From the NCBI RefSeq assembly GCF_000585395.1, contig NZ_KK073875.1:4040600-4104599 (forward strand): a stretch of DNA of 64,000 nucleotides, written 5' to 3'. Below are positions 16,872 to 24,335 of this stretch, one piece after another. Position numbers and translations under genes: made by a program. The notes below the pieces were generated by a model, which worked only from the letters and a program-made list of their open reading frames with translations, was not told the origin of the DNA and made no database searches. Each line of letters opens with the position of its first letter. The first letter of the stretch is position 1. The stretch is from Saccharibacillus sacchari DSM 19268 (GTDB lineage Bacteria; Bacillota; Bacilli; Paenibacillales; Paenibacillaceae).

Positions 16872-17699
16872 TTACGAAAATACGGGAGTTTGCTCGTATT
16901 GGCATTGCGGGCAATAGTACGCTTTTTTACCCGACACATCCATCTTTTCGACTTTAGCTCCGCCCTCGGTGCATGGCTGCCCCTCACGTTCGTAAACGCG
17001 GCACTGTGCCAAGTATCCGCCCGTTATCGTATCCTTGGCGCTAAGTGGCGTTTGAATGCAGCCTCCCGCATCGATTGCGGCACTCAGTACGCTTTCCAAA
17101 GCTTCGTACAAACGAGCTGCACTCTCCCCGTTAAGTTCCTGTACTTTAACCGAAGGCAGCAGTCCCGCGGCAAAGGCGATCTCATCCGCGTAACGAGGAC
17201 CGATTCCGGCTGCCAACTTCTGACCGGTCAATAGGCTGCGGAGCGCTCCGCGACGCTTTTTAAGCTGAGCGACAAACGATTCCGCGGTAAGTTGACGGGA
17301 AAATGGATCGGGACCCAGCGTTTTAACCACATCGTCCAACCCGCGTACAGTCATCAAACGCAGAACGCTTGCTTTGCCGGATACATAAAGCGTCCGTTCT
17401 CCAAATCCGATCTCGGCTTGAACGGTGAACGGCGGCTTTTCGTCGCCTTCTCCGCAGTACAACGCTCCATCCTTCGCCAAAGCAATCAACAGGCGGTGAC
17501 CGTTATCCAGATGGAAAATCAGAAAGGTTCCGCGACGCTCAAGGAACAGCAAGCTTCTTCCCTCTAAAGCTCCCGAAAATTCTTCGGGCGTAACATCCGT
17601 GCTGCGCTCATTAGCCAAGAATACTCGATCAATCGGACGATCGAGGATCCACTGGCCTAGTTGTCTGCGATAGTGTTCGATTTCGGGAAGTTCAGTCAT
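16872..17699 (-). CDS. Fpg/Nei-like protein with altered catalytic N-terminus and zinc finger
   Basis: The sequence follows the formamidopyrimidine-DNA glycosylase fold: N-terminal TELPEIEHYRRQL, a middle helix-two-turn-helix with GIGPRYADEIAFAAGLLP, and a C-terminal zinc-finger region ending CPQC. In active enzymes the first residue after Met is the nucleophile Pro; here it is Thr, while the next Glu is kept. The first zinc pair is CTEG instead of CxxC, with an extra Cys ten residues earlier. The protein may bind DNA without base-excision lyase activity. Start: ATG at 17699 aligned to the family; a TTG one codon earlier is possible. Confidence 0.8.
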   Translation of the reverse strand: MTELPEIEHYRRQLGQWILDRPIDRVFLANERSTDVTPEEFSGALEGRSLLFLERRGTFLIFHLDNGHRLLIALAKDGALYCGEGDEKPPFTVQAEIGFGERTLYVSGKASVLRLMTVRGLDDVVKTLGPDPFSRQLTAESFVAQLKKRRGALRSLLTGQKLAAGIGPRYADEIAFAAGLLPSVKVQELNGESAARLYEALESVLSAAIDAGGCIQTPLSAKDTITGGYLAQCRVYEREGQPCTEGGAKVEKMDVSGKKAYYCPQCQYEQTPVFS

Positions 17700-17720
17700 C
17701 AATCATCGTTCCTTTCTCTT

Positions 17721-18527
17721 TTAGCTTAACGTTAACACCCATTCTCTCACTTCATGCAAATTATTCTTGACGAGATCAGGCTCGGCTTCAGCAAGGCCTT
17801 TGTGACGCTCCAGATTATGCGGAGTCGTAACGCCTTCGTCCGTAAGCAACAATAACGAACGGCAACCGGATTGAACCCCGGCCTTGATATCGGTCATCAT
17901 GTTATCGCCGATAATCGTGACGCGCGAAGCTTGAGCACCAAGCAAATCAAAAGCAAAGTTCATCAAAATCGACGAAGGCTTTCCGATTACAACAGGTTGG
18001 ATTCCGGTCATGGATTGCAGAGCCGCCCCTAATGTACCCGCTCCCGGCATCAGTCCGCCTTCGGAAGGAAGCAGCAGGTCGGGATTCGTTAATACGAACT
18101 CCGCGCCAGCCAAAATCAAACGTCCGGCCTGTGCCAATTTTTCGTAGGAAAACTCGCGGTCAATCCCTTGCAGTACATAGTCGGGATTCCCGTTTTCGCC
18201 AGTGAATTCGTTCAGTCCTGCCGCAGATACCGCTCCGCGCAATCCTGCCTCCCCGAATACAGCCACAGAAGCTCCCGGCTTGCGCCCCGCCATATAGGCA
18301 GCAGCTGCCATGGAAGAGGTACACACCTGTTCAGGACATGCGGGAATCCCCATTTTGTTCAACCTCAACGCGACCGTTTCCGGTGCGGCAGAAGAGTTGT
18401 TGGTCAAAAAAAGAAACGGAATGCGACGATCATTCAATGTCGCAATGAGTTCGTCCGCTCCGGGTACCATTCGCTCACCATGATACAAGGTTCCGTCCAA
18501 ATCGATCAAGATACAGCTTTGCGTCAT
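17721..18527 (-). CDS. HAD-IIA sugar-phosphatase (NagD/AraL type)
   Basis: This cytosolic phosphatase of the haloacid dehalogenase superfamily has motif I DLDGT at residues 9-13 with nucleophile Asp9, motif II LTNNSS at about 42-47, a C2-type cap in the middle, and motif III/IV VIGKPSSILMN and GDNMMTDIKAG. Length 268 fits the NagD/AraL/YutF group, which dephosphorylates small sugar phosphates and pyridoxal phosphate. Its stop is 18 bases before the TTG/ATG start of the Fpg-like gene, and the RNase Z gene is 18 bases upstream, so the four to five genes here are probably one operon. Confidence 0.87.
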   Translation of the reverse strand: MTQSCILIDLDGTLYHGERMVPGADELIATLNDRRIPFLFLTNNSSAAPETVALRLNKMGIPACPEQVCTSSMAAAAYMAGRKPGASVAVFGEAGLRGAVSAAGLNEFTGENGNPDYVLQGIDREFSYEKLAQAGRLILAGAEFVLTNPDLLLPSEGGLMPGAGTLGAALQSMTGIQPVVIGKPSSILMNFAFDLLGAQASRVTIIGDNMMTDIKAGVQSGCRSLLLLTDEGVTTPHNLERHKGLAEAEPDLVKNNLHEVREWVLTLS

Positions 18528-18545
18528 AACCCTTCATTCCTTTTC

Positions 18546-19481
18546 TTATTCTACGCCTTTCGCAGCCTGGATCGGATAAGATTGGTGTTCGATCGCGAGC
18601 TGCGTATGAGGAAATACGGCTTGTGCTTCCTCCAATAAAGGTTGAAGTTGTTCAAAATCCTTATAACGCGAACTGAAATGAGTCAGAATCAACTCGCCCA
18701 CTCCCGCTTGCTTTGCAGCTTCCGCGGCCTGAACCGCGGTACTGTGGTAATACTTATAGGCCAAATCGGAAAATTCGTCAGTGAATGTCGCTTCGTGAAC
18801 CAGCAGATCGGCTCCCAATGCCAATGGATGAATACCCGGTGTCGGACGCGTATCGCCGAGAATCGTGACGATTCGGCCACGCTTCGGAGGTCCGAGCACC
18901 TGTGCGGGTTCAATAGTGCGCCCGTTCACCGTAATGCATTCTCCATTCTTAAGCTTACCGTATTCCGGCCCCGGACGCACGCCCCATTCCTGCAAAAGTT
19001 CCATATTCAAGCTGCCCGGACGATCCTTTTCGGTCACGCGATAGCCATAGCTCTCGATTCGATGCTCCAAAGCCTCGGCTTCAACCTTGATCTGATCGTC
19101 TTCAAACACCAACCCGCCTGAATGTTCCACGATCTCCAAGCCGAAATCGATTCGGCTTTGCGTCGCTCGCAGCGTGGCTTCCAAGAAATCTCTCAGACCT
19201 TGCGGGCCGTATACGGTCAATGGCGGGGAACCTTCATGCGAAGCCCGGCTGGATAACAGACCCGGCAGTCCAAAGACGTGATCGCCATGCATATGCGTGA
19301 TAAAAATTTTTTCCAATTTGCCGAGTTTAAGCGGCGAATGCAGAATCTGATGCTGAGTCGCTTCGCCGCAATCGAACAGCCAGGAACAACGCCGTTCCTC
19401 CAACATGCGGAGCGCGACGGACGTAACATTGCGCTGCGTGGTCGGCAAGCCTGCATTGGTGCCGAGAAAATAAAGTTCCAC
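18546..19481 (-). CDS. rnz: Ribonuclease Z (tRNA 3'-endonuclease)
   Basis: The enzyme removes 3' trailers from pre-tRNA. It is a metallo-beta-lactamase protein with the zinc motif HxHxDH at residues 63-68 (ITHMHGDHVF), the ELAC-type start ELYFLGTNAGLP, an exosite arm region near residues 150-180, and late motifs GDTRP, HEATF and LTHFSSRY. The GTG at 19481 is preceded by AAGGAGGAG at 7 bases spacing, giving 311 residues, near the 307 of the Bacillus protein; the longer frame is unlikely. Confidence 0.94.
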   Translation of the reverse strand: MELYFLGTNAGLPTTQRNVTSVALRMLEERRCSWLFDCGEATQHQILHSPLKLGKLEKIFITHMHGDHVFGLPGLLSSRASHEGSPPLTVYGPQGLRDFLEATLRATQSRIDFGLEIVEHSGGLVFEDDQIKVEAEALEHRIESYGYRVTEKDRPGSLNMELLQEWGVRPGPEYGKLKNGECITVNGRTIEPAQVLGPPKRGRIVTILGDTRPTPGIHPLALGADLLVHEATFTDEFSDLAYKYYHSTAVQAAEAAKQAGVGELILTHFSSRYKDFEQLQPLLEEAQAVFPHTQLAIEHQSYPIQAAKGVE

Positions 19482-19597
19482 AGCCGCACTCCTCCTTCTT
19501 TTGACGCCGTCTTGCACGCCGTAAATGCTAATTCAATACCCGAATCCGGATTGCGATAATCGGATTCGTTCGTTATCCCTGTTAAAATGATGAAGCG

Positions 19598-19627
19598 AAA
19601 AAAAAGCCCGCCCGCCGCAGCGGGCGG
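19598..19627 (-). terminator. Intrinsic terminator after the HAD hydrolase gene
   Basis: A GC-only 8-bp stem (CCGCCCGC/GCGGGCGG, 4-base loop) is followed on the minus strand by eight T. It lies 25 bases after the stop of the gene at 19652-20461. Confidence 0.9.
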
Positions 19628-19651
19628 ACGGAATACCGGTTCGCCGATTTC

Positions 19652-20461
19652 TCAGGAATTGCGGATTCCCGCCAGTGGAAGCAGATCGCGCAACGAGTCG
19701 ATTTGATGCACAGGGACAATACCGGAGTGCGGCGGACGGCCTACACGGTTAATCCAGACCGAAGGAATTCCCGTGTCCAGTGCTCCGCGAATGTCCGTAC
19801 TTTGTTTATCGCCAACCATCAAAGCTTCTTCCGGCGCAACGCCCAACAATCCAAGCGCATGATGGAAGATCGAAGTATCCGGTTTGCCTTTTCCGAACGT
19901 TCCCGAAATCACGATATGGTCAAAATAAGGAACCAGCTGCGGTACGCCGTCCAACTTTTCTTGTTGCAGCGAAGGGCAACCGTTCGTCAGCATGAGCAAC
20001 TTTACATTTCCTTTAAGCTGGTCAAGTACGGCATACGTCTCTTCATAGACATACGGACGCTTACGACGTTCCGCGGCAAATAAGGTGGACAATTCCAGTG
20101 CCAACGCTTCATCCTCGACCCCGAGATCAGCCAAGCCCAGACGCCAGGCTTCTTTCCGATAAATCGGAGCAATCTCTTGCAATTTACGGAATTCCGGCTG
20201 TTCGCCTTTGTCAAAATTCGCCCAGAGTCCTTCGAACGGGCTAATGCCGATCATTTGGGTGAACGGATACGTTTCGTAAGTTGCGTATAGATCGCGAGCA
20301 CGCTCACGCACTGCCGCTTCAAGGGATTCGGCATTGATTCCCGTACGACGCGCCGCTTCTTCCGAAGTGAATTCAAAAGCTTCTTTTACACTGCGTTCAT
20401 CCCAGAGCAAGGTATCGTCCAGATCAAAAATTACCGCTTTTACCGTCGTTTCCACCGTCAT
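19652..20461 (-). CDS. HAD-IA hydrolase
   Basis: The 269-residue phosphatase-like protein of the HAD superfamily has motif I IFDLDDT at 11-17 (nucleophile Asp13), an alpha-helical cap with many charged residues (about 25-130), motif II LLMLTNG, a motif III lysine in FGKGKPDTSIF and motif IV VGDKQSTDIRGA. It resembles the YjjG/YsaA group of nucleotide or phosphoglycolate-type phosphatases. It is followed by a strong terminator and stands between the membrane protein gene and rnz. Confidence 0.85.
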   Translation of the reverse strand: MTVETTVKAVIFDLDDTLLWDERSVKEAFEFTSEEAARRTGINAESLEAAVRERARDLYATYETYPFTQMIGISPFEGLWANFDKGEQPEFRKLQEIAPIYRKEAWRLGLADLGVEDEALALELSTLFAAERRKRPYVYEETYAVLDQLKGNVKLLMLTNGCPSLQQEKLDGVPQLVPYFDHIVISGTFGKGKPDTSIFHHALGLLGVAPEEALMVGDKQSTDIRGALDTGIPSVWINRVGRPPHSGIVPVHQIDSLRDLLPLAGIRNS

Positions 20462-20530
20462 TTCGTAGTCCCCTCACTCTTCCGTTATAATCGTCGACAT
20501 GCGTAGCCTTACATGGATTGAAATAAGCGA

Positions 20531-21061
20531 TTACTTCTTTTCGACCGGAATCTGATGTTGCTCCGCAAATTCGGTCACGCGCTGAGCGATTTCTTCCGTC
20601 TTGAACATTTTCAGGAAACGGGAGAATATCCAATTCGCGCTTTTTCCTTTTGTCTCAATCGTAACATAGCCTTTTTCGATCCGGAACTTGGCAATATCGC
20701 CCGCCAGAAGCGTACGTTCACGGTTGAAGCGAATCGTCGATACCCGGTCTTTGCCCACACGCAAAAACGGACGGCGCAAGAACATGATGACCGCCAAAAT
20801 CACATACATGACGATAATGAACCAGTACGATGCGCCGGAAGCTTCTTCCACGCCCGACATTTGCGCTCCAACCGTAATAATAGTCAGGAAAATGGCGATA
20901 ATCATCAGGAACGTCGGGAACATGTAGTTTCTGCCTTTGAACGTGTCATAGGCCTGACTCACTGTTCCTGTCGTACCGATTCGTTCTTGGCCTGTTTTTT
21001 GCCTCAAGGTGTTCGTCTTCTGCTGATTTTTACGGACCTGTCTCTCCCATGAACGGGACAT
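20531..21061 (-). CDS. Two-helix membrane protein of unknown function
   Basis: The 176-residue protein has a basic N-terminus (RQVRKNQQKTNTLRQK), two hydrophobic segments at about 48-67 and 80-96 that would form a hairpin, and a cytoplasmic C-terminal domain of about 80 residues with a PH-like or bPH pattern (KDRVSTIRFNRERTLLAGDIAKFRIEKGYVTIET). I do not recognise a named family. A GGGGGAAAA site precedes the ATG. It lies 69 bases upstream of the HAD gene and may share its transcript. Confidence 0.75.
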   Translation of the reverse strand: MSRSWERQVRKNQQKTNTLRQKTGQERIGTTGTVSQAYDTFKGRNYMFPTFLMIIAIFLTIITVGAQMSGVEEASGASYWFIIVMYVILAVIMFLRRPFLRVGKDRVSTIRFNRERTLLAGDIAKFRIEKGYVTIETKGKSANWIFSRFLKMFKTEEIAQRVTEFAEQHQIPVEKK

Positions 21062-21109
21062 TCGTTTTCCCCCTTAGCGATCTATCACTCTTTATGAATC
21101 TCTATACAA

Positions 21110-21156
21110 GAAAAGCTCGCCGGAACGCGGCACTCCCTGTCCGCGAACCGGCGAGC
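21110..21156 (-). terminator. Intrinsic terminator after the DUF896 gene
   Basis: GCTCGCCGG pairs with CCGGCGAGC and is followed by TTTTCTTG on the minus strand, about 40 bases after the stop of the gene at 21198-21398. Confidence 0.85.
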
Positions 21157-21197
21157 CATTTCCGTTTCGATGAAGCGCTTGCCCTGAACCATAAAAA

Positions 21198-21398
21198 TTA
21201 ATGCAACTTGCCGCCATTCTTCGGTTCTTCATCAACCCATTCAATCGAATCCAGCTCTTGACGGAAGTTGCGCCGTACGTTGCCGAGATAGATTTCGCGA
21301 AGCTTTGCACGCTCTTCCAGCTCTTCTTCGCTCAGTCCTTCGGCTTTATGTTTACGGGCCAGCTCATTGATCCGGCCTACCAAAGTATCGATATCCAC
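21198..21398 (-). CDS. ynzC: DUF896 (YnzC-like) protein
   Basis: The 66-residue protein is predicted to be two helices. It starts MDIDTLVGRINELARKHK and carries the family core LSEEELEERAKLREIYLGNVRRNFRQEL. In Bacillus, ynzC is the last gene of the SOS-inducible yneA-yneB-ynzC operon; here it also follows a yneA-like gene, but yneB is absent and a terminator stands between them. An AAGGAGGGT site precedes the ATG. Function unknown. Confidence 0.9.
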   Translation of the reverse strand: MDIDTLVGRINELARKHKAEGLSEEELEERAKLREIYLGNVRRNFRQELDSIEWVDEEPKNGGKLH

Positions 21399-21441
21399 TA
21401 TACACCCTCCTTGTAACCATACTTCTTTATACTTTCACATG

Positions 21442-21484
21442 AAAAAAAGAGCTTGTCAAGGCGATTGCCCTGCAAGCTCTTTTC
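21442..21484 (-). terminator. Intrinsic terminator between yneA and ynzC
   Basis: AAAAGAGCTTG pairs with CAAGCTCTTTTTTT on the minus strand with a loop of about 17 bases. It ends the yneA transcript and so separates ynzC from direct LexA control at that promoter. Confidence 0.85.
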
Positions 21485-21543
21485 CCAATTTCCAACGCAT
21501 GGCTCACGAATTCGCACCCGTCACATTCCCGCTGCCTTACGAT

Positions 21544-21948
21544 TTAGAAATTAGGTAAAATCAATTCTTCGCCGGCATAAATCTCACTGCTGCTCAGCGC
21601 GTTTTTCTGCTTGATTCCCGAGATGAAAATCCGCGTATCCGCGCCTTTTGGTTTATTGCTTTCGGCAATGGACCAAAGCGTATCGCCGGGCGATACCACG
21701 ACCGTGCGCACTTCCGCCGGAGGCGTGTTGCTCTGAAGAGCATGCACAACTCCCGTTCCTGCGAACAAGCCGATCAGTACGAACAACATCAAACGAACTC
21801 TGGCCGCGCCAGTTTTGCTCCAGCGATACTTTGGCATACCGATGCTATGTAAAAGAGTAGGAATCGATGAAAAAATTCGCTGATTGCGCCCTTCATTGTT
21901 GCTTCCCACCGTGTCATAGATACTTTTATAAGTTGTGTATTTTGGCAT
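21544..21948 (-). CDS. yneA: YneA-like LysM cell-division suppressor
   Basis: This is a predicted SOS-induced inhibitor of cell division. After a basic segment there is one hydrophobic helix (LMLFVLIGLFAGTGVVHAL) and then a LysM peptidoglycan-binding domain with VVVSPGDTLWSIAESNK and GEELILPNF, expected outside the membrane. The start at 21948 has GGGAGAG 8 bases upstream and lies downstream of the promoter; the longest frame would start upstream of the transcription start. A later ATG (MPKYRW, near 21837) would give a length closer to Bacillus YneA. Its promoter contains a LexA box and is divergent from lexA. Confidence 0.85.
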   Translation of the reverse strand: MPKYTTYKSIYDTVGSNNEGRNQRIFSSIPTLLHSIGMPKYRWSKTGAARVRLMLFVLIGLFAGTGVVHALQSNTPPAEVRTVVVSPGDTLWSIAESNKPKGADTRIFISGIKQKNALSSSEIYAGEELILPNF

Positions 21949-21989
21949 TTTCAACACTCTCCCAAACGTTTGTTCTGCCCTCTGCGAAC

Positions 21990-22018
21990 AATATAGCACG
22001 AACATACGTTCAGATCAA
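21990..22018 (-). promoter_or_regulatory. LexA-controlled promoter of yneA
   Basis: TTGATC and TATATT are separated by 17 bases on the minus strand, and the whole spacer is filled by the LexA box at 21999-22012. This placement would block RNA polymerase directly. Confidence 0.85.
21999..22012. promoter_or_regulatory. LexA (SOS) box 1, yneA promoter
   Basis: CGAACATACGTTCA matches the Bacillus-type SOS consensus CGAAC-N4-GTTC with one deviation at the last base. It fills the spacer of the yneA promoter. Confidence 0.88.
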
Positions 22019-22026
22019 TAGGTTTC

Positions 22027-22040
22027 GGAACGTTTGTTCG
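22027..22040. promoter_or_regulatory. LexA (SOS) box 2, intergenic yneA/lexA
   Basis: GGAACGTTTGTTCG is a SOS box with one arm mismatch, placed between the two divergent promoters. It could help LexA act on both. Confidence 0.7.
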
Positions 22041-22074
22041 CGAAAATTTGTTCGCATCATCGCAGAACTTACGT

Positions 22075-22103
22075 TTGTGCGAACGGAAGTTCTATGATAT
22101 AAT
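22075..22103 (+). promoter_or_regulatory. lexA promoter
   Basis: TTGTGC and TATAAT are separated by 17 bases, with the LexA box at 22080-22093 overlapping the -35 and spacer. Autoregulation of lexA follows from this layout. Confidence 0.75.
22080..22093. promoter_or_regulatory. LexA (SOS) box 3, lexA promoter
   Basis: CGAACGGAAGTTCT has both arms of the SOS consensus (CGAAC and GTTC) and lies inside the lexA promoter. Confidence 0.8.
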
Positions 22104-22198
22104 CGTCCCATATCGCATTCAAGATTTTATGATTCTTTTTGGGATGCTTTTGCAAAATATTCAATAATTAAAATGATTAATGGATGGGGTTGATACGA

Positions 22199-22825
22199 AT
22201 GTCGAAGATTTCCGTACGCCAACAGGCTATTCTGGAATTTATCCGTACTGAGGTCAAATCCAAGGGATATCCGCCGTCCGTTCGCGAAATTGGCGAAGCG
22301 GTAGGTTTAGCTTCCAGTTCTACCGTCCACGGACATCTGGATCGCTTGGAGAAAAAAGGGTTGATTCGCCGCGACCCGACAAAACCGCGCGCGATCGAAT
22401 TGCTTGGCATGGACGAGTCGGAGAGCAGCAATTTGTTCGCATCGACAATCCGCCGCGTTCCGGTCGTGGGTAAAGTTACCGCCGGCGTGCCGATTACGGC
22501 AACCGAGAATATTGAAGATTACTTCCCTCTTCCGCAGACGATGGTTGGCGAAGATCAAGTATTTATGCTCTCCGTTGTTGGAGACAGCATGATTGAAGCA
22601 GGCATTAACAGCGGGGATTACGTCGTGGTTCGTCAACAACAGACGGCCAATAATGGCGATATCGTCGTCGCTATGACTGAGGAAGATGAAGCTACAGTGA
22701 AGACGTTTTACAAGGAAAAGGATCATATTCGCCTTCAGCCGGAAAACCCAACGTATGAGCCGCTTCGTTTGACTCACGTTACGATTCTCGGCAAGGTCGT
22801 AGGTTTGTTCCGTAATTTTCATTGA
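22199..22825 (+). CDS. lexA: LexA SOS repressor
   Basis: This is the repressor of the DNA-damage response, which cleaves itself when RecA filaments form. An N-terminal winged helix (residues 1-65, with [20 protein letters not shown] as recognition region) is followed by the cleavage site Ala95-Gly96, Ser130 in GDSMIEAG and Lys168 in VKTFYKE, the catalytic dyad. I use the ATG at 22199, matching the usual MTKLS-type start, with a G-rich site upstream; the ATG 15 bases earlier overlaps that site. Length 208 residues fits the family. Confidence 0.97.
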   Translation: MSKISVRQQAILEFIRTEVKSKGYPPSVREIGEAVGLASSSTVHGHLDRLEKKGLIRRDPTKPRAIELLGMDESESSNLFASTIRRVPVVGKVTAGVPITATENIEDYFPLPQTMVGEDQVFMLSVVGDSMIEAGINSGDYVVVRQQQTANNGDIVVAMTEEDEATVKTFYKEKDHIRLQPENPTYEPLRLTHVTILGKVVGLFRNFH

Positions 22826-22864
22826 AGGACGGACGCATAATTGGATTTCAACAACGTCCCAATT

Positions 22865-22898
22865 AAAAAAACTCCCCGGATAACGGAGGAGTTTTTTT
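22865..22898. terminator. Bidirectional terminator between lexA and the convergent small gene
   Basis: AAAAAACTCC-CGG and CCG-GGAGTTTTTTT form a stem with A and T runs on both sides, 40 bases after the lexA stop and 20 bases after the stop of the minus-strand gene. Confidence 0.88.
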
Positions 22899-22917
22899 GT
22901 GCGGTATAACTTACGCC

Positions 22918-23292
22918 TTAGTCTGCGGTTTGTTGTCGTCTTGATGATAGGTCCGGCACGTTCGGGCGATGCTTAATTCGAAGCGATCTCTCTTCTTGCG
23001 TAGATGAATAGGGCGGGCCCGGAATGGTTATGCCTGCTTCGCGATTAGATAACCACGGAAACATGGCTTTCAGCTTATAAGCTTTACGCAATACGGAAAT
23101 ATGCGTTAATGAAGACTTGTCCGGCCAACGGATATATCCGCTCTGTTCCAGGTTAATCAGCGTGATCGTCACATCCCGGAATGCGCCTCCGCTACGACGC
23201 ATAAGTCCGGCCATCGATAATAAACGGAAGGCGAGCCATCGATGACGACGCAAAATTCCCAAAATTCTTCGCTCCAAGCGATTCATCTTCAC
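22918..23292 (-). CDS. Small basic protein, probable LexA regulon member (unrecognised, 124 aa)
   Basis: No family is recognised. The first 75 residues are predicted helical with a winged-helix-like pattern (RRILGILRRHRWLAFRLLSMAGLMRR, then VTITLINLEQSGYIRW); the tail is basic and probably disordered. The GTG at 23292 follows GAGAGGG with 7 bases spacing; an ATG two codons later is possible. The gene converges on lexA. Two LexA-type boxes sit on its promoter, so it is probably induced by DNA damage. It could be a DNA-binding protein, but no catalytic motif is visible. Confidence 0.75.
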   Translation of the reverse strand: MKMNRLERRILGILRRHRWLAFRLLSMAGLMRRSGGAFRDVTITLINLEQSGYIRWPDKSSLTHISVLRKAYKLKAMFPWLSNREAGITIPGPPYSSTQEERSLRIKHRPNVPDLSSRRQQTAD

Positions 23293-23310
23293 AAACACAC
23301 CCTCTCGTTC

Positions 23311-23324
23311 GGAACGTATGTTTG
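23311..23324. promoter_or_regulatory. LexA-like box downstream of the -10 of the small SOS-type gene
   Basis: GGAACGTATGTTTG matches the SOS consensus with one arm mismatch on each side. On the minus strand it lies directly after the -10 box of the promoter at 23326-23354, across the transcription start. Confidence 0.65.
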
Positions 23325-23325
23325 T

Positions 23326-23354
23326 ATCATAAGCGAACATCAGTTCTTTTTCCA
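23326..23354 (-). promoter_or_regulatory. Promoter of the small SOS-type gene
   Basis: On the minus strand TGGAAA (four of six consensus bases) and TATGAT are separated by 17 bases. A LexA-like box fills the spacer and another covers the start site. Confidence 0.55.
23334..23347. promoter_or_regulatory. LexA-like box in the promoter spacer of the small SOS-type gene
   Basis: CGAACATCAGTTCT has the same arms as the box in the lexA promoter (CGAAC-N4-GTTCT) and lies between the -35 and -10 of the promoter at 23326-23354. Confidence 0.65.
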
Positions 23355-23356
23355 GC

Positions 23357-24313
23357 CTATTTTTGGATTTTCGGATAAACGTTTAGCGCATCTTGGATAT
23401 GATAAGGCTTGCTCCAAGGACTGCCGTCCGCATCAGCGGTTACCAGCATGTACTCTTTACCGTCTTTGACAGCGATCGAAGCCAAACAGAGACCCGCGGC
23501 GCGCGTATATCCGGTCTTTCCGCCAAGGATCCGTCCGCCTTTGAATTGCAGGGTCGGAGCGCTTTCCGATAGCGTGCTGCGCACTGTCATTCCTTGCGGA
23601 TGGGTGTTTGTCGGCGACATCGAATATTTATGCGTCGTGACCAATTTGCGGAAAGTCGAATTTTTAAGCGCGGCTTTCATGAGGATCGACATATCTTTGA
23701 CCGTGGTGTAGTGATTGGCATTATGCAGACCCGTGACATTCGTGAAATTCGTATGCTTCATGCCTAGCTGCTTGGCTTTTTGATTCATCTTTTTCACGAA
23801 ATCCGCTTCCGATCCGGAAACTGCGTACGCCAGTCCAACAGATGCGTCCGCTCCCGAAGGCAGCATCGAACCGTATAGCAGGTCGATCGCTTTGACTTTT
23901 TCGCCCCGCTTAAAACCCGCCATCGACGCCCCCTGCTTCTCCAGGCTTGCAAACATCCCGGCCGGCAGTGTCGTCTTCCGTTGAAGGTCCGGCAAATTTT
24001 CCAACGCCACGAGTGCGGTCATCATTTTGGTCATCGAAGCCGGATATACTTTTTGATTGATATTTTTCTTCATCAGCACCTGACCGTCACTCATTCGGAT
24101 CAAAATAGCATTGGAGCTGTAGAGTCCCGAAGCCAGTTTGGAAGACGCGGACGACAAAAGCGTTGATTCGTAACTAGCGGCCTGCGCAGCAAACGTTTGG
24201 GCAGGCAGAATACTGCCCGAAACGGCTATAGCCGATGTCATCACGAGCGCTGCCGCAGTTTTCCAAAGTTTGCGTGCATACGCTTCGTTTGTTGCTGTCA
24301 CTCTTGATTTCAC
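23357..24313 (-). CDS. D-alanyl-D-alanine carboxypeptidase (PBP5/DacF type)
   Basis: This low-molecular-weight penicillin-binding protein trims the terminal D-Ala from peptidoglycan stems. A signal peptide (about residues 15-42, LWKTAAALVMTSAIAVSGS) precedes the serine-peptidase domain: SMTK at 93-96 with nucleophile Ser93, SGA at 153-155 in the SxN position, and KTG at 266-268. It is 318 residues from the GTG at 24313, chosen for the AAGGAG upstream; a longer frame would overlap coaA by 26 bases. It lacks the long C-terminal anchor of PBP5, and ends shortly after the transpeptidase domain. Confidence 0.9.
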   Translation of the reverse strand: MKSRVTATNEAYARKLWKTAAALVMTSAIAVSGSILPAQTFAAQAASYESTLLSSASSKLASGLYSSNAILIRMSDGQVLMKKNINQKVYPASMTKMMTALVALENLPDLQRKTTLPAGMFASLEKQGASMAGFKRGEKVKAIDLLYGSMLPSGADASVGLAYAVSGSEADFVKKMNQKAKQLGMKHTNFTNVTGLHNANHYTTVKDMSILMKAALKNSTFRKLVTTHKYSMSPTNTHPQGMTVRSTLSESAPTLQFKGGRILGGKTGYTRAAGLCLASIAVKDGKEYMLVTADADGSPWSKPYHIQDALNVYPKIQK

Positions 24314-24335
24314 GCTTATGTCTCTCCTTCTATGT

